Shown: positions 55,142 to 64,000 of the stretch, in pieces
How the letters are laid out: every line of letters starts with the position of its first letter
Numbering within the stretch: the stretch's first letter is position 1
Assembly: GCF_000241525.1 (NCBI RefSeq)
Contig: NZ_AHIL01000002.1
Coordinates: forward strand, 310,001 to 374,000
From: Comamonas testosteroni ATCC 11996
GTDB taxonomy: Bacteria; Pseudomonadota; Gammaproteobacteria; Burkholderiales; Burkholderiaceae_C
Direction of reading: 5' to 3'
DNA: 64,000 bases
Program-made: the position numbers and the translations under genes
The notes under the pieces: generated by a model
Databases searched by the model: none
What the model was told of the DNA's origin: nothing
Seen by the model: the letters and a program-made list of their open reading frames with translations, nothing else

Positions 55142-56107
55142 ATGAAAGTCATTTTTGCCGGCACGCCCGAATTTGCGCGCGTGGCCCTGGAGAGTCTGCT
55201 GGCTGCAGGTTTTGAAGTTCCGCTGGTGCTGACGCAGCCGGATCGTCCCGCCGGGCGCGGCATGAAGCTGCAAGCCTCTCCCGTCAAGCAGTGCGCCTTG
55301 GAGCATGGCATTGCAGTGGCCCAGCCGCTGAGCCTGCGTCTGGACGGCAAATATCCCGAAGACGCCGCTGCCGCCAAGGCCGCTATCGATGCCGCTCAGG
55401 CCGATGTGATGGTGGTGGCTGCCTATGGCCTGATCCTGCCCCAATGGGTGCTCGATACGCCGCGCCTGGGTTGCCTGAACATTCATGCCAGCCTGCTGCC
55501 GCGCTGGCGCGGTGCAGCGCCGATTCATCGCGCCATCGAGGCCGGTGACGCCGAAACCGGCGTCACCATCATGCAGATGGATGCCGGCCTGGATACCGGC
55601 GATATGTGTGTGATCGAGCGCCTGCCGATTGCTGCGCACGACACCACGGCCAGTCTGCACGACAAGCTGGCCACGCTGGGCGGCCGCCTGATCGTGGAAG
55701 CGCTGGAAATGGCGGCCTGCGGAGGTCTCAGTCGCACGCCGCAGCCCGCCGATGGAGTGACCTATGCCCACAAGATCGAGAAGGCGGAGAGCCTGATCAA
55801 CTGGAGCGAAAGCGCCGATGTCATTGCGCGCCGGCTGCGTGCCTTCAATCCCTTCCCCGGCGGCGCCACCAGCCTGGGTGGTGAAGCCATCAAGGTCTGG
55901 GAGGCAGAGGCCCAACAAGGCAGCGGCGCGCCCGGCTGCGTGCTGTCAGCCGATGCCCGGGGCGTGCGCGTGGCCTGTGGTAGCGGCGTGCTCAATATGA
56001 CGCTGCTGCAGCGTGCGGGTGGCAAGCGCCTTGCCGCTGGCGATTTTCTGCGTGGTTTCGAGCTGCCCGCAGGCGCGCAACTGGGCGAGGATGCTGGCGA
56101 GATATGA
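55142..56107 (+). CDS. fmt: Methionyl-tRNA formyltransferase
   Basis: 321 residues. Formylates the initiator Met-tRNA. N-terminal formyl-transfer domain starts [19 protein letters not shown]; the catalytic Asn-His-Asp region is [20 protein letters not shown], and [20 protein letters not shown] follows. The C-terminal tRNA-binding domain includes [11 protein letters not shown] and WEAEAQ. ATG 55142 is preferred over GTG 55133. It belongs with def, and overlaps azlC by four bases (ATGA). Confidence 0.97.
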   Translation: MKVIFAGTPEFARVALESLLAAGFEVPLVLTQPDRPAGRGMKLQASPVKQCALEHGIAVAQPLSLRLDGKYPEDAAAAKAAIDAAQADVMVVAAYGLILPQWVLDTPRLGCLNIHASLLPRWRGAAPIHRAIEAGDAETGVTIMQMDAGLDTGDMCVIERLPIAAHDTTASLHDKLATLGGRLIVEALEMAACGGLSRTPQPADGVTYAHKIEKAESLINWSESADVIARRLRAFNPFPGGATSLGGEAIKVWEAEAQQGSGAPGCVLSADARGVRVACGSGVLNMTLLQRAGGKRLAAGDFLRGFELPAGAQLGEDAGEI

Positions 56108-56871
56108 CGGATATGGTGCTCACGCTGGGCCAGCGTGCGAAATCGATAGTCAGGGATCCGTTTTTCTGGGTCGGCTCCAAAGAGATGGGCGGCACTGCTC
56201 TGGGCATTGCCGCCTGGGGCCTGGTAACCGGCGTGGCCATGGTCAAAAGCGGTCTGTCCGTTCCCCTGGCGCTGCTCATGGGTTTGACTGTCTATGCGGG
56301 CAGTGCCCAGCTGGCCGTGCTGCCGCTGATGGCCGTGGGAGCTCCGCTGTGGGTGGTCTGGTTCACCGCCATCTGTGTGAACCTGCGTTTTGTGATCCTG
56401 TCCAGCATGTGGCGCAGCTATTTCGCCAACCTGAGTCTGCGTCACCGCCTGGCGGTCGCCTATTTCAGCGGCGATGTGATTTTCGTGAACTTCATGCGCC
56501 GCTACCCAGAGGCCAGGCCGCAGCCCGAGCAACTGCCCTATTTCTGGGGGGCGGCGCTGACCAACTGGCTGGCCTGGCAGATCCCGTCCACGCTGGGCAT
56601 TTTCCTGGCCGACCAGATTCCTCTGTCCTGGGGGCTGGGCTTTGCCGGCGTGCTGGCTCTGTTGGGCGTGCTGCTGTCCATGCTCAAGGACCGCGCAACC
56701 TGGGTGGCCTCCATCGTGGCCTGCACGGCAGCCGTGGCGGCTTTTGCGCTGCCGCTCAAGCTCAATATCCTGGTGGCGATCGCCGCCGCCGTGGCTGCAG
56801 GCCTGACGGCCGAGCAGCTGCAAAAGCATGCCAGCCGGCTGCCTGCAGTGAAGAATGAGGAGGAGCGGTAA
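56104..56871 (+). CDS. azlC: AzlC family branched-chain amino acid exporter, large subunit
   Basis: 255 residues with seven to eight hydrophobic helices. Family segments: [56 protein letters not shown] and [17 protein letters not shown]. With AzlD it forms a two-part exporter of branched-chain amino acids or analogues in the inner membrane (known for BrnFE/AzlCD). Its start overlaps the fmt stop and its stop shares one base with the azlD start (TAATG). Confidence 0.92.
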   Translation: MTDMVLTLGQRAKSIVRDPFFWVGSKEMGGTALGIAAWGLVTGVAMVKSGLSVPLALLMGLTVYAGSAQLAVLPLMAVGAPLWVVWFTAICVNLRFVILSSMWRSYFANLSLRHRLAVAYFSGDVIFVNFMRRYPEARPQPEQLPYFWGAALTNWLAWQIPSTLGIFLADQIPLSWGLGFAGVLALLGVLLSMLKDRATWVASIVACTAAVAAFALPLKLNILVAIAAAVAAGLTAEQLQKHASRLPAVKNEEER

Positions 56872-57203
56872 TGATGAGCAGTTTCTGGGTCATCGTTGCC
56901 TGTGTTGGTCTGGCCCTCATCACGCTGATCACGCGTGCTTTCTTCATGATCCCCGAGCGTGAACTGCCGCTGCCCAACTGGCTCAAGCGCGGGCTCAAAT
57001 ACGCACCGTTGGCGGCCCTGGCGGCGGTGATTGCGCCCGAGATCGTGATGAGCAATGGTCAACTGATAGACAGTCTGGCCGATGCGCGATTGCCTGCGCT
57101 GGCTGCTTCGGTGGTGTATTTTTTTTACAAGCGCAGCATTCTTGGCACCATTGCTCTGGGCATGGCGATTTATCTGCCGCTGCATATCGGTCTGGGTTGG
57201 TAG
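56871..57203 (+). CDS. azlD: AzlD family branched-chain amino acid exporter, small subunit
   Basis: 110 residues with three to four hydrophobic helices; the family segment LITRAFFMIPERELPLPNWL and KYAPLAALAAVIAPEIVM is clear. GAGGAGGAG is the ribosome site. Needed together with AzlC. It is the last gene of the group, and a terminator follows at 57220. Confidence 0.92.
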   Translation: MMSSFWVIVACVGLALITLITRAFFMIPERELPLPNWLKRGLKYAPLAALAAVIAPEIVMSNGQLIDSLADARLPALAASVVYFFYKRSILGTIALGMAIYLPLHIGLGW

Positions 57204-57219
57204 CCTCAAGACCAGACAG

Positions 57220-57245
57220 AACAGGAGCTGCGTGCTCCTGTTTTC
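57220..57245 (+). terminator. Terminator of the def-azlD gene set
   Basis: AACAGGAGC (57220-57228) pairs with GCTCCTGTT (57234-57242) over five bases, followed by TT. A second GCTCCTGTTTTT occurs at ~57297 as a partial echo. Confidence 0.75.
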
Positions 57246-57425
57246 ATATGAGCCATCGATAAAAAGGCTTGAAACCCAGTTACAGAGCGCGCTAGATGCT
57301 CCTGTTTTTGAGTCGAGTAAGCGTGTAAAAGCGATGCCTGAAAGAGGTGATCGCCCTAGAATGCAGGCAGATTTTTTGTTTTCCAACCTTTGTATGGGCG
57401 ACTTTCGGAGTCGCTTTTTTGCTGC

Positions 57426-58619
57426 ATGAACATCATCCGCTTCTCCGATCTGTGCGCCCAGGGCAAAGCCCAGGGACAACGTGTTTTCATCCGTGCCGAC
57501 CTGAACGTGCCCTTGAACGACGCCGGTGAAATCACCGAAGACACGCGTGTGCGCGCTTCCGTGCCGGCCATTGAAATGGCTTTGAAGGCCGGCGCTGCCG
57601 TGATGGTCACCAGCCACCTGGGTCGCCCCACCGAAGGCGAATTCAAGCCCGAGGACTCGCTGGCCCCCGTGGCCAAGCGCCTGTCCGAGCTGCTGGGCCG
57701 CGATGTGCCCCTGGTCGCCAACTGGGTGGATGGCGTACAGGTCGCGCCCGGCCAGGTCGTGCTGCTGGAGAACTGCCGTGTCAACGTGGGCGAAAAGAAA
57801 AACAAGCCCGAGCTGGCCCAGAAGCTGGCCAAGCTCTGCGACATCTTTGTGAACGATGCCTTCGGCACCGCTCACCGCGCCGAAGGCACGACCTACGGCA
57901 TTGCTGAATACGCCCCCATCGCCTGCGCCGGCCCGCTGCTGTCGGCTGAGATCGATGCGCTGAACAAGGCCCTGGCTGCGCCTGCACGCCCTCTGGCCGC
58001 CATCGTGGCCGGCTCCAAGGTGTCCACCAAGCTGACCATCCTCAAGAGCCTGGCCGACAAGGTGGACCAGCTCATCGTGGGCGGCGGCATTGCCAACACC
58101 TTCATGCTGGCTGCCGGCCTGAAGATCGGCAAGAGTCTGGCCGAGCCCGATCTGGTGGCCGATGCCAAGGCCGTGATCGACGCCATGGCTGCCCGTGGTG
58201 CCAATGTGCCCGTGCCCACCGATGTGGTCACCGCCAAGACCTTTGCTGCCGACGCCGTGGCCACCGTCAAGAAAGCCTCCGAAGTGGCAGACGACGACAT
58301 GATTCTGGACATCGGCCCGGAAACCGCAGCCCTGCTGGCCGAGCAGCTCAAAAAGGCCGGCACCATCGTCTGGAACGGCCCCGTGGGCGTGTTCGAGTTC
58401 GATCAGTTTGCCAATGGCACCAAGGTCATCGCTCAGGCGATTGCCGAGTCACCCGCCTTCAGCATTGCCGGCGGCGGTGATACTCTGGCCGCCATTGCCA
58501 AGTACGGCATTGAAAAGGATGTGGGCTACATCTCCACCGGCGGCGGCGCCTTCCTGGAAGTGCTGGAGGGCAAGAAGCTGCCCGCCTTCGAGATCCTTGA
58601 AAAGCGCGCCAACGGCTGA
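57426..58619 (+). CDS. pgk: Phosphoglycerate kinase
   Basis: 397 residues, standard length. Makes ATP from 1,3-bisphosphoglycerate in glycolysis, or runs in reverse. The signature RADLNVP (23-29) is followed by [27 protein letters not shown] and, in the C-terminal domain, [17 protein letters not shown] and [20 protein letters not shown] 57426 (MNIIRFSDL) is the family start; 57390 is an upstream alternative. It is monocistronic: a perfect palindromic terminator follows. Confidence 0.97.
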   Translation: MNIIRFSDLCAQGKAQGQRVFIRADLNVPLNDAGEITEDTRVRASVPAIEMALKAGAAVMVTSHLGRPTEGEFKPEDSLAPVAKRLSELLGRDVPLVANWVDGVQVAPGQVVLLENCRVNVGEKKNKPELAQKLAKLCDIFVNDAFGTAHRAEGTTYGIAEYAPIACAGPLLSAEIDALNKALAAPARPLAAIVAGSKVSTKLTILKSLADKVDQLIVGGGIANTFMLAAGLKIGKSLAEPDLVADAKAVIDAMAARGANVPVPTDVVTAKTFAADAVATVKKASEVADDDMILDIGPETAALLAEQLKKAGTIVWNGPVGVFEFDQFANGTKVIAQAIAESPAFSIAGGGDTLAAIAKYGIEKDVGYISTGGGAFLEVLEGKKLPAFEILEKRANG

Positions 58620-58671
58620 TTTTTTTGAAATAGGTCTCTAACCTATATGGGTAGAGCCATATCAGCTATCA

Positions 58672-58699
58672 AAAAAGGATCGACTAGTCGATCCTTTTT
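58672..58699. terminator. Perfect palindromic terminator after pgk
   Basis: The 28-base block at 58672-58699 is a perfect palindrome (AAAAAGGATCGACT on the left and its complement on the right), and its T-run continues to 58699. An AGCTATCA repeat core (58662-58670) abuts it on the left. Confidence 0.9.
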
Positions 58700-58914
58700 G
58701 CTTTGACGCGGATGAAGATGCAGACACTTTGGGGAAGTAAAAGTAACTCCGCACCGCAAGTGATTGGCGGGACTGTCAGAGTCGCTTAGCATTCAGCCTG
58801 CGTTGATGGTGAGCCATGGCGCGCTATGAATTTCTTTTGCCCTGAGCTGCCGGGATGTGTATCCGGATTTGTCCACCCGGATGACATGCGGCGTTCGCGT
58901 TCTACCCACTGCTT
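58700..58914. other. Gap between pgk terminator and cNMP-domain gene
   Basis: About 215 bases, with no open frame, repeat or hairpin I can support; it should hold the promoter of the next gene. A run CGGGATGTGTATCCGG (58851-58866) has a short inverted repeat. Confidence 0.4.
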
Positions 58915-59394
58915 ATGTTCGCTTCAACACCTCAGGATTTGTCGGCGCTGATCCAGGCGATGACGACCTCGGTTGCCACCGATACCGCCCAAAACGTACT
59001 CAGTGCCGCTCAATGGGAGCTGTTGGCGCCGTATCTGCAGCCGATCAATCTGGCGGCCAGCGAGGTGTTGTTTGCCGAAGGGGCGCTGGATCGCAATCTG
59101 TATCTGGTGGAGTACGGCTCGCTGAGCGTGCATTACCAGGATTCGAAGGAAAGAATCCGCCTGGCATTGGTGGGACCGGGGGCGATTGTGGGGGAGGGAG
59201 CCTTCTTCGCCCATCGACCACGCAAGGCCACGGTGCAGGCCGCAGCGCCCAGCCGTCTATGGTGTCTGACGGCGCTGCGTTACTCCGAAATTGCCAATCG
59301 CCAGCCTGCTCTGGCCCTGGCGCTGCTGACCATGGCGGGCCAGGTGCTGGCCCGCCGCGCAGGAGACAGTCGCCGCCGGGTGGCCAGCACCTGA
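58915..59394 (+). CDS. Cyclic-nucleotide-binding domain protein without HTH
   Basis: 159 residues formed almost only by a cNMP-binding (CRP-like) beta barrel: AQWELLAPYLQPINLAA, VLFAEGALDRNLYLVEYGS, the phosphate-binding loop VGEGAFFAHRPRKATVQAAA and the C-helix. The canonical GE...R-(S/T)A pattern is partly changed (VGEGAFF then KATVQA), so cyclic-nucleotide binding is uncertain. There is no helix-turn-helix, so it is not a typical CRP. It is followed at 142 bases by an unknown gene on the same strand. Confidence 0.8.
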   Translation: MFASTPQDLSALIQAMTTSVATDTAQNVLSAAQWELLAPYLQPINLAASEVLFAEGALDRNLYLVEYGSLSVHYQDSKERIRLALVGPGAIVGEGAFFAHRPRKATVQAAAPSRLWCLTALRYSEIANRQPALALALLTMAGQVLARRAGDSRRRVAST

Positions 59395-59536
59395 GTGAAG
59401 ATTTTTTGTGTTTCGACCGGGCCGGGCGCTTGATCCACGTCGGACAAAGGCTAATATTTCGGTAAATGTCACGAGCTGCTCCAGACCTGGAGGCAGAATG
59501 TGTCTTGTTGTAAATCCTGCTTGTTCGAGTGTGCTC

Positions 59537-60202
59537 ATGTCCCTGTTCCGATGGTTTTCTCGCGGGCCTCGCCGAGAAGGTAGCACGCAAGCACCGCGCC
59601 ACCAGGATGATCCCGTAGCGCGTCAGTCGCAGCGTCGTGAGCGCTCTGCCAGACGCGAGCAGTTGTACGTCATCGTGCGCGAAGCCATGGTCAGGGTCGG
59701 CATTCTCTCTGCCGGCTACAAATTCAAGGTGCTCTCGCTAGACAGCGTTGGTCAGCGCTTTGTCGTGATGGTGGATCTGGCTCCTGCATACGCTGCGGAT
59801 GCTCAGCAGCAAAGACGTATCGAGGCATTGATTGCCGAGCTCGCCAGAACCCGTATGGATGCAGGGGTTCACGCCGTTTACTGGCGCGTGAACGGGCAGC
59901 TTCAAAGCGCTGCCAGCCCTGATTTTGTGCAGACGCAGTTTGACGGGGCTGTACCCCCGATGAAGGCGCCACGTCATGCTCCGATTGCGACACATTCAGG
60001 CCGTTCTTTCGAGCCCATTGACGCGCAGGAAATGGACGCGTTCAAGCAGGCTGTGGCCATGGCTGCTGCATCGCCTGCGAGTGTGCGCCCATCACGCCAG
60101 GCGCCATTGCTGGGCCCTGGCTCTGGCCATGAGGAAGGCGGCGAATTTGCCGTGTCCGGGCTGGGCTCCCTGGGCACGACGCAGTACGGAGAGCTGCGCT
60201 GA
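59537..60202 (+). CDS. Unknown protein, 221 aa
   Basis: I do not recognise a family. From ATG 59537 it starts MSLFRWFSRGPRR, a basic-aromatic head, then a charged Gln/Arg-rich stretch and a compact middle with RREQLYVIVREAMVRVGIL and YKFKVLSLDSVGQRFVVMVD. The C-terminal part is flexible (Pro/Ala/Ser/Gly-rich). The middle segment looks like an alpha/beta domain of about 100 residues. An open frame to 59408 exists upstream but is not convincing. It lies convergent with apt and downstream of a cNMP-domain gene. Confidence 0.6.
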   Translation: MSLFRWFSRGPRREGSTQAPRHQDDPVARQSQRRERSARREQLYVIVREAMVRVGILSAGYKFKVLSLDSVGQRFVVMVDLAPAYAADAQQQRRIEALIAELARTRMDAGVHAVYWRVNGQLQSAASPDFVQTQFDGAVPPMKAPRHAPIATHSGRSFEPIDAQEMDAFKQAVAMAAASPASVRPSRQAPLLGPGSGHEEGGEFAVSGLGSLGTTQYGELR

Positions 60203-60225
60203 TTCAGGGCTGTTGCGGGGGCTGC

Positions 60226-60783
60226 TCAGTGCCCGGCAAAGTCAACCAGAGTGAACAGGGGCAGGCCGCTGTCCTTGAGGTGCTTGGAGCCGCCCAGTTC
60301 CGGCAGATCCACAATCGCTGCGCCTTCCACCACGGTAGCCCCCAGCTTTTCCAGCAGTTTCTTGCCGGCCATCATGGTGCCGCCGGTGGCGATCAAATCA
60401 TCAATCAGCAGCACACGGTCGCCGGACTTGACGGCATCGGTGTGCAGCTCCACGGTAGCGCTGCCGTATTCGAGCTCATAGGTTTCCTCCACCGTGGTGA
60501 AGGGCAGTTTTCCTTTTTTGCGAATGGGCACAAAGCCGACGTTGAGCTCGTGAGCGATCACTGCACCCAGAATGAATCCGCGCGCATCCAGGCCGGCCAC
60601 GACGTCAGGGCGCAGCTTGGGATCCATGTAACGGTGCACAAAGGCGTCGGTCATGATGCGAAAGACCTTGGGATCTTGCAGCAGGGGGGTGATGTCGCGA
60701 AATTGCACGCCCGGCGCAGGCCAGTCCGGAACGGTGCGGATATGGTCGCGCAGATAGTCGTTGACGCTGGTGGAAGTTTGCAT
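60226..60783 (-). CDS. apt: Adenine phosphoribosyltransferase
   Basis: 185 residues. Salvages adenine to AMP with PRPP. The PRPP-binding signature [17 protein letters not shown] is intact; [12 protein letters not shown] near the N terminus and [20 protein letters not shown] are family-typical. ATG 60783 ([13 protein letters not shown]) is the family start; the open frame continues upstream without support. It is divergent from kdsD (111 bases). Confidence 0.97.
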   Translation of the reverse strand: MQTSTSVNDYLRDHIRTVPDWPAPGVQFRDITPLLQDPKVFRIMTDAFVHRYMDPKLRPDVVAGLDARGFILGAVIAHELNVGFVPIRKKGKLPFTTVEETYELEYGSATVELHTDAVKSGDRVLLIDDLIATGGTMMAGKKLLEKLGATVVEGAAIVDLPELGGSKHLKDSGLPLFTLVDFAGH

Positions 60784-60894
60784 GGGGCCGCCTGAGTTTT
60801 TGAATGCTCGCCAGTGTATGGGCTCGGGCCTGAAATGCGGGTCAAAGGGATGTTGCCCGCTGCCCGGCAAGCATGGGCTGGCTAAAATCCGGGC

Positions 60895-61896
60895 ATGAAT
60901 TCTGATGCTGCCAATTCGCGTCCGATCGACGCACCGCGAGCTTTGAACCTGGCCCGCGAGGCCCTGGATATAGAGGCCGCTGCCTTGCGTGCGATGTCGG
61001 CGCGCCTCAATGGCGCATTCACGGCGGTGGTTCAGCGCATTCTGCAGCTGCCGGGCCGTGTGGTGGTCATGGGCATGGGCAAAAGCGGGCATGTGGGCCG
61101 GAAGGTGGCAGCGACGCTCGCGTCAACAGGGACCCCTTCCTTTTTCGTGCACCCCGCAGAAGCCAGTCATGGTGACCTGGGCATGCTGACGCAGGACGAT
61201 CTGGTGCTGGCCCTGTCCAATAGCGGCGAGACCGATGAGCTGACGGGCGTGTTGCCCGCCATCAAGCGCATGGGCGTGCCCCTGGTGGCCGTGACCGGCG
61301 GTCTGCAATCGACACTGGCCAAGCATGCAGACTGGGTGCTGGACACCCATGTCGACAAGGAAGCTTGTCCCTTGAACCTGGCACCCACTGCCAGTACCAC
61401 GGCTCAGCTGGCCATGGGAGATGCGCTGGCCGTGGCCTTGCTCGATGCCCGAGGCTTTGGTGCCGAGGATTTTGCGCGCTCGCATCCCGGAGGAGCTCTG
61501 GGTCGACGCCTGCTGACCCATGTGCGCGATGTGATGCGTCGTGGTGTCGATGTGCCCCAGGTTGTCCAGGACGTGAGCAGCGTGGACCTGATGCGTGAAA
61601 TGAGTGCCAAGGGCCTGGGCTGCTCTGCTGTGGTCAACGCATCCGGTGAGCTGGTGGGGATCTTTACCGATGGTGATTTGCGCCGCTGTGTGCAAGCCGG
61701 CGTGGATCTGCGCAGCCGCACGGCGCAGGAGGTCATGCATGCCAGGCCTTTGACCATCAAGCCTGATCTGCTGGCGGTTGCTGCGGCACGCATGATGGAA
61801 GAACATGGCATTACCGCAGTGTTGGTGGCCGATGACAACCAGCGCCTGCAAGGGGTGGTGCATATTCGTGATCTGATGCGTGCCAAGGTGATTTGA
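60895..61896 (+). CDS. kdsD: D-arabinose 5-phosphate isomerase (KpsF/GutQ family)
   Basis: 333 residues: a SIS sugar-isomerase domain ([43 protein letters not shown]) and two CBS repeats at the C terminus ([20 protein letters not shown] and [20 protein letters not shown]). It makes D-arabinose 5-phosphate for Kdo, the core sugar of LPS. First gene of a tight Kdo/LPS-transport set; its stop overlaps the start of kdsC by one base (TGATG). Confidence 0.95.
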   Translation: MNSDAANSRPIDAPRALNLAREALDIEAAALRAMSARLNGAFTAVVQRILQLPGRVVVMGMGKSGHVGRKVAATLASTGTPSFFVHPAEASHGDLGMLTQDDLVLALSNSGETDELTGVLPAIKRMGVPLVAVTGGLQSTLAKHADWVLDTHVDKEACPLNLAPTASTTAQLAMGDALAVALLDARGFGAEDFARSHPGGALGRRLLTHVRDVMRRGVDVPQVVQDVSSVDLMREMSAKGLGCSAVVNASGELVGIFTDGDLRRCVQAGVDLRSRTAQEVMHARPLTIKPDLLAVAAARMMEEHGITAVLVADDNQRLQGVVHIRDLMRAKVI

Positions 61897-62456
61897 TGAA
61901 CCGACCTGCTCTGACACCCCGCCAGCAATGGGACCCACAGCTGTTGCTCAAGGCCCAGGGAATTCGTGTGGCCTTCTTCGATGTCGATGGCGTCCTGACC
62001 GATGGCGGCCTTTACTTCTCGGGCGAGGGTGAGGTCCTCAAGCGCTTCCATACGCTGGATGGTCATGGCCTGAAAATGTTGCAAAAGGCCGGCATCACGC
62101 CGGCCGTGGTGACAGGGCGAGACTCCGCGCCGCTGCGTCTGCGCTTGAAGCAACTGGGCGTTGAACATGCGCGCTTTGGCACGGAGGATAAAGTGCCGGC
62201 TGCCGAGTCCATCCTGGCTGAACTGGGTCTGCAATGGCCGCAGGCCGCCGCCATGGGGGACGACTGGCCCGATCTTCCCGTCATGCGTCGCAGCCACTTT
62301 TCCTGCGCACCCGCCAATGCCCATGACGAGGCATTGCATGTGGCGGACTGGGTCAGTGCCAAGAATGGCGGAGAGGGGGCTGTGCGGCAGTTCTGCGATC
62401 TGCTCCTGGCCGCCAATGGTGCTTATGTGTCGCTGCTTTCGGGGTATGGCTCATGA
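61896..62456 (+). CDS. kdsC: 3-deoxy-D-manno-octulosonate 8-phosphate phosphatase
   Basis: 186 residues, a small tetrameric HAD phosphatase. The nucleophile motif FFDVDGVLTDGGLYF has both Asp residues, AVVTGRDSAPLRLRLKQLG carries motif II, and MGDDWPDLPVM carries motif IV. It converts Kdo 8-phosphate to Kdo. The usual tetramer-loop sequence FHTLDGHGLKMLQKAG is present. It overlaps kdsD at its start and lptC at its end (ATGA). Confidence 0.95.
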   Translation: MNRPALTPRQQWDPQLLLKAQGIRVAFFDVDGVLTDGGLYFSGEGEVLKRFHTLDGHGLKMLQKAGITPAVVTGRDSAPLRLRLKQLGVEHARFGTEDKVPAAESILAELGLQWPQAAAMGDDWPDLPVMRRSHFSCAPANAHDEALHVADWVSAKNGGEGAVRQFCDLLLAANGAYVSLLSGYGS

Positions 62457-63073
62457 GTGGGCAATGGCGCCGTGTGGGCGACAAGGCCTCGATGTACCTC
62501 CCCGTGCTCATCATGGGCCTGCTGGCACTGGGCACCTGGTGGCTGGTGCGCAATGCTCCCAAGCCGATTGTCAGTGGCGCGGAGAAGGCCGTGCGGCACG
62601 ATCCGGACTATTTCCTCAAAGACTTCGTCATCAAGAATTTCGAAGCATCGGGCCGCCTCAAAAATCGACTGAATGGCACGACTGGTGAGCACTTTCCCGA
62701 TACCGATACGCTGGAAGTCTACGACGCACGCATGCTGAGCTTCACGCCTGATGGACGCAAGACCGTGGGCAGCTCCAACCGGGCGTTGAGCAATGGCGAT
62801 GGCTCGGAAATCCAGATGTTCGGCCAGGCCGTCATTCAGCGCGAGCCGGTACCTGCAACTGCAACCCAGAAGGCTTTGCCTGTCATGCGGCTGGAGAGCG
62901 AATTCCTGCAAATCTGGCCCAATGACGAGCGCGTCAGCACCAACAAGTCTGTGGTCATGACCCGTGGCAATGACAGATTTACAGGTGACAGCATGCAGTA
63001 CGCGCACCTTGATCAGATTCTGCAGATGCAGGGACGGGTCAAGGGCGTCATCCAGCCCAGCCAGAAGCCATAA
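62453..63073 (+). CDS. lptC: LPS export system protein LptC
   Basis: 206 residues, one N-terminal membrane helix (YLPVLIMGLLALGTWWLVR) and a periplasmic beta-jellyroll (YFLKDFVIKNFEASGRLKN to RLESEFLQIWPNDERVST). LptC passes LPS from LptBFG to LptA. The gene is coupled to kdsC by a four-base overlap. The usual next genes, lptA and lptB, are not found here: an SDR gene starts three bases after the stop. Confidence 0.93.
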   Translation: MSGQWRRVGDKASMYLPVLIMGLLALGTWWLVRNAPKPIVSGAEKAVRHDPDYFLKDFVIKNFEASGRLKNRLNGTTGEHFPDTDTLEVYDARMLSFTPDGRKTVGSSNRALSNGDGSEIQMFGQAVIQREPVPATATQKALPVMRLESEFLQIWPNDERVSTNKSVVMTRGNDRFTGDSMQYAHLDQILQMQGRVKGVIQPSQKP

Positions 63074-63076
63074 GCC

Positions 63077-63868
63077 ATGGCAGGACATGGGGCCGGACTC
63101 GTCTACATCACTGGTGCCTCCAGCGGCATAGGTCAGGCCCTGGCCTGGCACTACTACCAGCTGGGCTGGTCGATCGCCCTGGTGGCAAGACGTACCGCAG
63201 TCATGGAGCAGTGGGCGCAGTCCATGCGAATGGATGCATCCCGCTACGCCGTTTATGCTGCGGACGTCACGAACATAGCAAGTGCTTGCAGTGCTGCGAA
63301 TGCATGTCTTGAGCGCCAGGGCCTGCCCGATGTTGTCATTGCCAACGCGGGTGTCAGCTGGGGCGTGGATACCTCCTTGCGCGAGGATCTTGAGGTCATG
63401 CAGCAGGTGCTGGCCAGCAACACCATGGGGCTGGCCGCAAGCTTCCAGCCGTTTATTGCACCCATGGTGCGACGCGGCTCCGGGCGTCTGGTGGGTATTT
63501 GCAGTGTGGCCGGTATTCGCGGCTTGCCCGGCCATGCTGCATATTCGGCCAGTAAAGCGGCAGCCATTGCTTACTGTGAGAGTCTGCGCGTTGAGTTGCA
63601 GAGATCCGGAGTCTCTGTGACCAGTTTATTGCCTGGCTATGTGGACACTCCGTTGACGAAAAATAATCCGTATTCCATGCCTTTTCTGCTCTCGTCCGAG
63701 GAGTTCGCAAAGCGTGCTTTTCGGGTTATCGAGCGCAAAGCCAGATATGCGATTATTCCCTGGCAGATGAGGATTGTCGGCAGCGTAATGCGGATGCTGC
63801 CCGCTTATCTGTGGGATAGATTGACTCAGGGGAAAACCAGAAAGCCCAGGCACCTAAAAAAGGATTGA
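63077..63868 (+). CDS. Short-chain dehydrogenase/reductase
   Basis: 263 residues. The nucleotide-binding TGASSGIG (T12-G19), NAG near residues 90-92, Ser143, and the catalytic Tyr156 and Lys160 (YSASKAAAI) are all present. The extended N-terminal reading has no signal peptide. The C-terminal third (PWQMRIVGSVMRMLPAYL) is hydrophobic and basic, suggesting contact with the membrane as in some lipid-modifying SDRs. Its three-base spacing from lptC indicates the same transcript. The substrate is unknown; an LPS or fatty-acid link is only inference. Confidence 0.88.
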   Translation: MAGHGAGLVYITGASSGIGQALAWHYYQLGWSIALVARRTAVMEQWAQSMRMDASRYAVYAADVTNIASACSAANACLERQGLPDVVIANAGVSWGVDTSLREDLEVMQQVLASNTMGLAASFQPFIAPMVRRGSGRLVGICSVAGIRGLPGHAAYSASKAAAIAYCESLRVELQRSGVSVTSLLPGYVDTPLTKNNPYSMPFLLSSEEFAKRAFRVIERKARYAIIPWQMRIVGSVMRMLPAYLWDRLTQGKTRKPRHLKKD

Positions 63869-63917
63869 GTGGAAGACATTGAGAAAATGACTATGCATTT
63901 GAATGTCTTCGAAAATA

Positions 63918-63945
63918 AATAAAGGCACGCCATCGTGCCTTTATT
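63918..63945. terminator. Bidirectional terminator after the SDR gene
   Basis: AATAAAGGCACG (63918-63929) pairs perfectly with CGTGCCTTTATT (63934-63945) around a CCAT loop. It lies between the SDR gene and the minus-strand gene that ends at 63966. Confidence 0.88.
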
Positions 63946-63965
63946 GCTGAGCTGCTAAAAGAAGC

Positions 63966-64000
63966 TCATTCGCCGTGGTTATTGCCACCACCGTAGCCGC
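63966..64000 (-). CDS. C-terminal tail of a glycine-rich protein, partial
   Basis: On the minus strand the last codons read GYGGGNNHGE and stop at 63966. A Gly/Tyr/Asn/His-rich tail of this sort ends several RNA-binding (RRM) proteins in beta-proteobacteria, but with ten residues I cannot name the product. The rest lies outside the window. Confidence 0.4.
   Translation of the reverse strand, partial: GYGGGNNHGE

Overview
The window reads as a GC-rich betaproteobacterial chromosome, most likely Comamonas or a close Comamonadaceae relative. This is an inference from protein resemblance, a Bug-type solute receptor, conserved neighbourhoods (uvrA-MFS-ssb, dprA-LysM / def-fmt) and short interspersed repeats of a kind I associate with this family. 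Almost all of it is core chromosome. The exception is a short AT-rich and IS-rich accessory patch at about 14.2-17.8 kb.

Layout. 1-6 kb: a MerR regulator (cut by the window edge), a PaaI-type thioesterase, a RibD-C/DHFR-like reductase, a DMT exporter, pyrF, a LysR regulator and a Bug/TctC receptor with a palindromic operator candidate between the last two. 6-13.6 kb: a DauA-like FAD oxidoreductase and uvrA (minus strand), then an MFS transporter, ssb and an FHA protein. 13.7-17.8 kb: sigma-54 promoter, pilA, terminator, then a very AT-rich PglL-type oligosaccharyltransferase, followed by a decayed IS3-family element that carries an IS5-family element inside its orfA. 17.9-29 kb: moaC, an M48 (BepA-like) protease, a holin-like membrane protein, an unknown protein, a TerC protein, a DUF3717/DUF1289 protein, yaeQ, purB, a GST and glnE. 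29-37.8 kb: a four-gene set (YhdP/AsmA-like giant, nitrilase-family amidase, PAS histidine kinase, FixJ-type regulator) with overlapping or near-overlapping ends, then an OmpA-type lipoprotein and a small membrane protein. 37.8-45.2 kb: mltA, an MFS exporter with an extra C-terminal domain, an Lrp regulator divergent from a fused indolepyruvate ferredoxin oxidoreductase. 45.6-54 kb: yajC-secD-secF, a DUF1631 protein, dprA and a LysM protein. 54-64 kb: def, a lipoprotein, fmt, azlC-azlD, pgk, a cyclic-nucleotide-domain-only protein, an unknown protein, apt, kdsD-kdsC-lptC plus an SDR, and the tail of a glycine-rich protein.

How they fit together. Housekeeping modules are clear: nucleotide synthesis and salvage (pyrF, purB, apt), DNA repair and recombination (uvrA, ssb, dprA), protein export and processing (secDF-yajC, def-fmt), LPS/Kdo and its transport (kdsD, kdsC, lptC), nitrogen control (glnE) and envelope maintenance (YhdP, MltA, BepA-like protease, OmpA lipoprotein).

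The most interesting features are the pilA / AT-rich oligosaccharyltransferase pair (a candidate strain-variable pilin glycosylation cassette) whose terminator sits where the second gene's ribosome binding site should be; the IS-in-IS nest whose host reading frame is restored when the insert and one 3-bp duplication are removed; and a family-specific repeat that forms terminators and has also entered two coding regions (protease signal peptide and DprA linker). I saw no CRISPR array, tRNA, rRNA or prophage, and no convincing wholly new multi-gene system.
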